Assembly: GCA_020024515.1 (NCBI GenBank)
Contig: JAHHTR010000075.1
Span: 1-10,092 of the forward strand
DNA: 10,092 nucleotides
DNA from: Angelakisella sp.
Lineage (GTDB): Bacteria; Bacillota; Clostridia; Oscillospirales; Ruminococcaceae
Direction of reading: 5' to 3'
Below, piece after piece: positions 6,910 through 10,092 of the stretch. A model generated the notes under the pieces. That model did not search any database. It saw only the letters and a program-made list of their open reading frames with translations, and was not told where the DNA came from. How positions within the stretch are numbered: position 1 is the stretch's first letter; the number at the start of each line of letters is the position of its first letter. The position numbers and the translations under genes were made by a program.

Positions 6910-7783
6910 AGAAGAACTAAAAAATGATCTTTTATATGATACTTTAAAAGCCCTTACAAGTTCTTTACAAGAGATAGATATTCCTTTATACGTGGTTGGA
7001 GCAACAGCTCGGGACATCATGATGAAACTTCTGAACGATGATGAAGTAAGGAGAAGAACAAATGACCTGGATGTAGCCATCGCTTTAAAAGACTGGAGTG
7101 ACTATGATACGGTACGGAAGAAGTTGGAATCGAATCATTTTATAAAGGTCAAGGATAAACAAAAGTTTTATTACAAGGGAGAGGATGGAACAAACGATTT
7201 CGAGGTTGATGTAGTTCCCTTTGGCGGAGTTGCACAAGATGAACAAATATGCTGGCCTCCTGAAGGTAATCCGGTAATGTCTGTCAAATGCTTCGAAGAT
7301 GTCATGGCTCGTAGTTTAAGCGTATCAATAGATGATAATATAACCTTTCAGATAGCTCCTCTGTGCGGACAGTTTTTAATTAAGCTAGATACATGGATCG
7401 ATCGCCATGCAAAAACAAATAAAGATGCTGTTGACATGTATTATTTCCTTACGAAGTATTACACCACAAAGGTTATGAATGGAGCTACTCCACCAGATGA
7501 AATTTATTTATCTGATGATAAAGAGGATTTAGAATTGGACATACTCTCTGCCAGATGGCTTGCATTAGACATCGCAAAACTGTTATCTGATGAACATCTA
7601 AAATATTACATTAATATCATTCAGGATGAACTAAGTAAAGAAGAAAACAGTACTTTGCTATATCATTTTATGAACAACTTTAGTGATGGTAAAGAAGATA
7701 AATATGAAGCAAGTTTCAATATATGGGGTGCTATAAAAGATTTTTTCAGTAAAGAATTGGAGACTAGAAATCATGAAATTTAA
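6887..7783 (+). CDS. abiEii: AbiEii-like nucleotidyltransferase toxin
   Basis: The protein (298 residues from 6887; a second ATG follows at once at 6890) has the nucleotidyltransferase signature of AbiEii/AbiGii toxins: VVGATARDI (36-44), then R-R-R-T-N-D-L-D (55-62) with the metal-binding pair Asp60 and Asp62, and a third acidic residue in F-E-V-D-V (Asp108) followed by PFGG. Further family words are IKLDTWIDR (165-173) and KDAVD (179-183). Related toxins attach nucleotides to tRNA or other targets and stop growth; the target here is unknown. An earlier in-frame ATG at 6845 exists, but the N-terminus from 6887 (MMKYSLSKEEL) fits the family better. The gene overlaps both neighbours (about 20 bp before, 11 bp after). 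All catalytic residues appear intact. Confidence 0.85.
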   Translation: MMKYSLSKEELKNDLLYDTLKALTSSLQEIDIPLYVVGATARDIMMKLLNDDEVRRRTNDLDVAIALKDWSDYDTVRKKLESNHFIKVKDKQKFYYKGEDGTNDFEVDVVPFGGVAQDEQICWPPEGNPVMSVKCFEDVMARSLSVSIDDNITFQIAPLCGQFLIKLDTWIDRHAKTNKDAVDMYYFLTKYYTTKVMNGATPPDEIYLSDDKEDLELDILSARWLALDIAKLLSDEHLKYYINIIQDELSKEENSTLLYHFMNNFSDGKEDKYEASFNIWGAIKDFFSKELETRNHEI

Positions 7784-8408
7784 CTATTTGTCTATTGAAG
7801 GTAAATTCTATGAAAATGAAGATAGAGGACGCTTTACTTTTATAAATGATCAAACAGCCTTAGCAATATTGTGCGATGGAATGGGAGGCTTATCGTTAGG
7901 TTCAGAAGCTGCAGAAATCGTATCAACTTCAATAGAGACATACATAATAGACAATTATAAGAAAAGTGATGACTTAAATCTCTTTCTTTTGAATGCTTTG
8001 ACGTATGCTGATGCGAAATTAAAAGAATCAAGCATTGCAAATAAGAGTAACATGGGAACCGCTGTTGCTGTAATTTTAATTACAGATGATACGTTATATT
8101 ATACTTGGCAAGGAAACGTAAGAATTTATGCCAACAAAGACAACAAAACTACATGTTTGACAAGGGACCATGTTTTGAATATTGGATATAATCGATATGC
8201 TCTTTCAAGATGCCTTAAAGGAGGTGGCCTTCGAGATGATGTTCCATGTCAGTCTATTTCAAGAAAAGGCATAAAGAAATTATATTTATGTTCTGATGGG
8301 TTCTATAACAAATATGAGCATTTGTTATATGGTATTTCTTTTGAAGATATTAAGTCGAGAATCAGTAAACAAGAAGACGATGCTTCATTAATAGAGATTT
8401 ATTTATAA
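7773..8408 (+). CDS. PP2C-type (PPM) serine/threonine protein phosphatase
   Basis: The 211-residue protein carries the PPM phosphatase motifs in order: E-N-E-D-R (14-18), CDGMGG (34-39) with G43 and the helix EAAEIV, MGTAVAVILI (94-103), WQGNVRIY (112-119, the usual xxGDSRxY site with Asn for Asp), LTRDH (129-133), LCSDGFYNK (172-180) and the C-terminal DDAS (202-205, normally DDN-T/A). The metal-binding aspartates D17, D35, D175 and D203 are present, so it should be an active Mg/Mn-dependent phosphatase. It has no sensor or membrane part and is slightly short for the family. It starts inside the last codons of the toxin gene, so it is part of the same operon. The likely substrate is a phosphorylated toxin or antitoxin (inference). 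A zinc-ribbon-like frame follows directly (8405-8506). Confidence 0.88.
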   Translation: MKFNYLSIEGKFYENEDRGRFTFINDQTALAILCDGMGGLSLGSEAAEIVSTSIETYIIDNYKKSDDLNLFLLNALTYADAKLKESSIANKSNMGTAVAVILITDDTLYYTWQGNVRIYANKDNKTTCLTRDHVLNIGYNRYALSRCLKGGGLRDDVPCQSISRKGIKKLYLCSDGFYNKYEHLLYGISFEDIKSRISKQEDDASLIEIYL

Positions 8409-8506
8409 TAGAGGTATCACCAGAATTATGTTGTACAAAATGTAACTCTGAGGTAAATAAAATATTTCTATTCACTGTTTGTTCACTGTGTTCTATAGCA
8501 AAATAA
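8405..8506 (+). other. possible zinc-ribbon reading frame after the phosphatase gene
   Basis: In the -1 frame relative to the phosphatase, starting where it stops, the DNA reads I-I-E-V-S-P-E-L-C followed by CTKC and, 12 residues later, CSLC, ending with TAA at 8504-8506. CxxC-N12-CxxC is the form of a small zinc ribbon. There is no ATG in this frame, so it would need a -1 frameshift near the phosphatase stop, a rare start codon, or be a relic of a longer ancestral protein. No classic slippery heptamer is present. Confidence 0.25.
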
Positions 8507-8532
8507 GAGCTATCTACAGGATAGCTCTTATT
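8502..8532. terminator. terminator of the abiE-phosphatase operon
   Basis: AATAAGAGCTATC (8502-8514) and GATAGCTCTTATT (8520-8532) form a perfect 13-bp stem with a 5-nt loop. The stem ends in AT pairs rather than a long T-run. It stands about 95 bp after the phosphatase stop and closes the operon. Confidence 0.75.
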
Positions 8533-8708
8533 ACATAAACTAGTGACGAAATGTATAATCATGAGTTCATAAATATTGAAATATAATATTAATTATGTTT
8601 AATTAGAGGACTCTTATCAATCGAATATTTAGTAAAAAGGGTATTCTGTGAAATCTTCTACATATACACTTTTGTTATAGATGTTTCAAAATTTGTATTT
8701 TTTTAATA

Positions 8709-8748
8709 TTTCCTTTATGTATCCATGATAAAAGATACATAAAGGAAA
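8709..8748. terminator. perfect 15-bp hairpin between convergent genes
   Basis: TTTCCTTTATGTATC (8709-8723) pairs perfectly with GATACATAAAGGAAA (8734-8748), loop 10 nt. It lies just beyond the end of the minus-strand gene at 8757 and probably ends that transcript, but no T-run follows the stem on the minus strand, so it may instead protect the RNA end. Confidence 0.55.
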
Positions 8749-8756
8749 TGTCGTTG

Positions 8757-9470
8757 TTATAGCCTATCGTACATAAGTAACATACCGTCCATCACATCTA
8801 CGTATTCGTTATCAGCAGAAACTGGTCTTACTGACATTTGCCCATTTTCGTTTGTAACAACATGAATTTTAGTTATATGATCTGAGTTGTCTACATCTAT
8901 GAAAAAGCTTGTAGTAACGTCCCTATAACCAGACATGCAATGTAATGAATAGTCACATCCTGCGTTGTAAAGATGGAATATTGATTTAAGTTTGTCCGTT
9001 ACTTTCACTCCTATAAAAGCAAAGTCGTCCGGTAAGAAGATACCATTACATAAATTTTCTAATTCATCAACCATTTCTTGAGTTATCTCCCACATCTCAT
9101 TATAGTAATCATCCATCCAAACGAATGTAGATATATTGTTGATTATATATTTATCATCTACGGATATACATAATACTATATAGGCTTCACATTCACAATC
9201 TTCTGGATTTACAGGTATGCATTTTATCCAATGTTCATTTATCCCTTCATTACTTAGTTCTTCTGCTATTGAATCCCGAATTTCGGTAATATCCTCACCA
9301 AAATTACTTTTAGTGCCGCCATCCAAGTCTGGGAAAGTATATGAATTATTGTACCCTTTCACTTCGCCATTTGTACAATAAAAATAATTACGTCCAAGAA
9401 ATCTTTCCTGGGATAATTGTTGCCCTAGAAATTCTTTCAATTTTGATTTGTCATAAAATTGTCTTTCCAT
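8757..9470 (-). CDS. acidic protein of unknown function
   Basis: I do not recognise this 237-residue protein. It is rich in Asp and Glu, with no signal peptide or membrane segment. Visible points: an aromatic N-terminal part (FLGRNYFYC near 24-32), a DLDGG turn (48-52), a cluster of CECEAYIVLCISVDD, and a C-terminus with repeated Val/Asp strands, suggesting a compact cytosolic alpha/beta protein. The ATG follows an A-rich stretch without a Shine-Dalgarno sequence, like the other genes of the replicon. It is convergent with the phosphatase operon and lies 113 bp after the small membrane protein gene, with which it may be co-transcribed. Acidic, compact proteins of this kind can be immunity proteins or inhibitors, but nothing in the sequence shows this. 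Confidence 0.75.
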   Translation of the reverse strand: MERQFYDKSKLKEFLGQQLSQERFLGRNYFYCTNGEVKGYNNSYTFPDLDGGTKSNFGEDITEIRDSIAEELSNEGINEHWIKCIPVNPEDCECEAYIVLCISVDDKYIINNISTFVWMDDYYNEMWEITQEMVDELENLCNGIFLPDDFAFIGVKVTDKLKSIFHLYNAGCDYSLHCMSGYRDVTTSFFIDVDNSDHITKIHVVTNENGQMSVRPVSADNEYVDVMDGMLLMYDRL

Positions 9471-9583
9471 TTTATTAGATTTTATTATATAGAATTTGTT
9501 TAGACATTGTGATAGTTAACGAGACCTTAGCCGAATCCCGATTTTCTATTCTAACACATTCGTAACGACCTAAATCCTTATTT

Positions 9584-9868
9584 CTAAATTTGATAAATGC
9601 ATAATATAATGATAACAGCCCAAAATAGTAGAACCATGCAGCATCCGCTATTTGATGTTCCCGACTTAGCAGATTTTGCAAGATCAAATATACTGAAGGT
9701 GGTTCTTCTGTACACTTGATTATAGATAGCTTTTTTAGGATGCAATAATCCCATTCCCTTCTTCCCGTAGCCAGGAATAATGGCTCGCTTGATTTCTCGC
9801 TTGACCCTACCTGTGGTTCTAGCACTGAAACTTTTCTTCAGTGAAGGTCTTCGCATTCCTATCTTCAT
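9584..9868 (-). CDS. small basic protein with C-terminal membrane segment
   Basis: The 94-residue protein starts M-K-I-G-M-R-R-P-S-L-K-K-S and continues with SARTTGRVKREIKRA, GYGKKGMG, HPKKAIYNQVYRRTTFS. This pattern recalls a family of small uncharacterised proteins that I associate mainly with Firmicutes and their mobile elements; its function is unknown. The first two thirds are highly basic. The last 20 residues (CCMVLLFWAVIIILCIYQI) form a hydrophobic membrane segment. I chose the ATG at 9866-9868, because AAAGGAG stands 6 nt before it, a strong Shine-Dalgarno sequence not seen at other starts in this window; an upstream ATG at 9893-9895 would add 9 residues. The gene follows the partial gene at the window end by 52 bp and may share its transcript. 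Confidence 0.75.
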   Translation of the reverse strand: MKIGMRRPSLKKSFSARTTGRVKREIKRAIIPGYGKKGMGLLHPKKAIYNQVYRRTTFSIFDLAKSAKSGTSNSGCCMVLLFWAVIIILCIYQI

Positions 9869-9920
9869 TTTGGTCTCCTTTCTTCCATAAAACATGCTTA
9901 TATTACGCCTTAAACTTTCA

Positions 9921-10091
9921 TTACATGTCCTGCATAGATAATCCCTTGTATGTTAGCCTATAGTCCTTGAATTTGCCAGTACTCTTCAAAAACGCTTGTG
10001 CTTTGCCGATGAGGATATCACAGTCGATATTTTCTGCCTTGCGTTTCACTTCATAGAAAACGGCCTCGTTGTCCAATTCATTTTCAGCAAC
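9921..10091 (-). CDS. 3' end of an unknown gene, cut by the window edge
   Basis: Only the last 56 residues are visible. The frame is open from the window edge and reads V-A-E-N-E-L-D-N-E-A-V-F-Y-E-V-K and later CDILIGKAQAFLKSTGK, ending with S-M-Q-D-M and TAA. The DNA is noticeably less AT-rich than the rest of the window, which supports coding and perhaps a different origin. It is mostly helical and charged. I do not recognise the family. The same-strand small basic protein gene follows after 52 bp. Confidence 0.65.
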   Translation of the reverse strand, partial: VAENELDNEAVFYEVKRKAENIDCDILIGKAQAFLKSTGKFKDYRLTYKGLSMQDM

Positions 10092-10092
10092 A

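Noticed and set aside
8533..8708. Possible small gene or RNA between the two hairpins
   Set aside because: The stretch is short, AT-rich and lies between two convergent transcripts; I see no frame or structure beyond the flanking hairpins.
9475..9825. 116-residue frame overlapping the small basic protein gene
   Set aside because: Most of it is the opposite-phase shadow of the small basic membrane protein, which has the recognisable pattern and the Shine-Dalgarno sequence. Its last 35 or so residues (after 9584) are free of overlap and could be a relic, but nothing supports them as a gene.

Overview
The window is strongly AT-rich and looks like part of a plasmid or secondary replicon from the phylum Bacteroidota (a Bacteroidales or Prevotella-like host is my best inference, not proven). 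The clues are promoters that fit the Bacteroidota TTTG / TAnnTTTG pattern before rep and before the abiE-like operon, start codons mostly without a Shine-Dalgarno sequence, and protein families (RepB-type initiator, AbiEi_2-type antitoxin, AbiEii-type nucleotidyltransferase) common in that phylum.

Positions 1 to about 3770 carry no convincing gene. The left end is AT-rich DNA with short direct repeats. From 777 to 3280 there is a very large replication-type repeat field made of a 20-bp iteron (A, consensus TCGACAAATGACCAACACTT) and a facing 18-bp partner (B, consensus AAATACGGATTTGTCGAG) that shares only the TCGACAAA half. A and B are paired at a fixed outer distance of 48 or 50 bp. The field has two parts: three diverged copies of a roughly 310-bp module (about 686-963, 1348-1625, 1731-2008) and a tandem array with a 115-117 bp period (about 2187-3280). 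Four closely packed iterons with a 22-23 bp period (3632-3717) lie in the opposite orientation just before the initiator gene and probably form the core origin or autoregulatory site.

The gene at 3825-5381 encodes a RepB/Rep_3-type initiator with an additional C-terminal domain resembling the N-terminal domain of DnaA. It ends at a strong hairpin terminator (5390-5434). A mostly empty spacer with one doubtful 57-residue reading frame follows.

From 5750 to 8532 there is a compact operon: an operator cluster with TGTTCA-N7-TGAACA sites, an AbiEi-like winged-helix antitoxin, an AbiEii-like nucleotidyltransferase toxin, and a PP2C-type protein phosphatase. All three genes overlap end to start, and a perfect 13-bp hairpin closes the unit. 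This three-gene set is the most interesting system here: a type IV toxin-antitoxin pair with a protein phosphatase, suggesting control of the toxin by phosphorylation and dephosphorylation (inference).

The right flank (8709-10092) is on the minus strand: an acidic protein of unknown function, a small basic membrane-anchored protein of a family I associate with short phage- or Firmicutes-type proteins, and the 3' end of another unknown gene that runs off the window.
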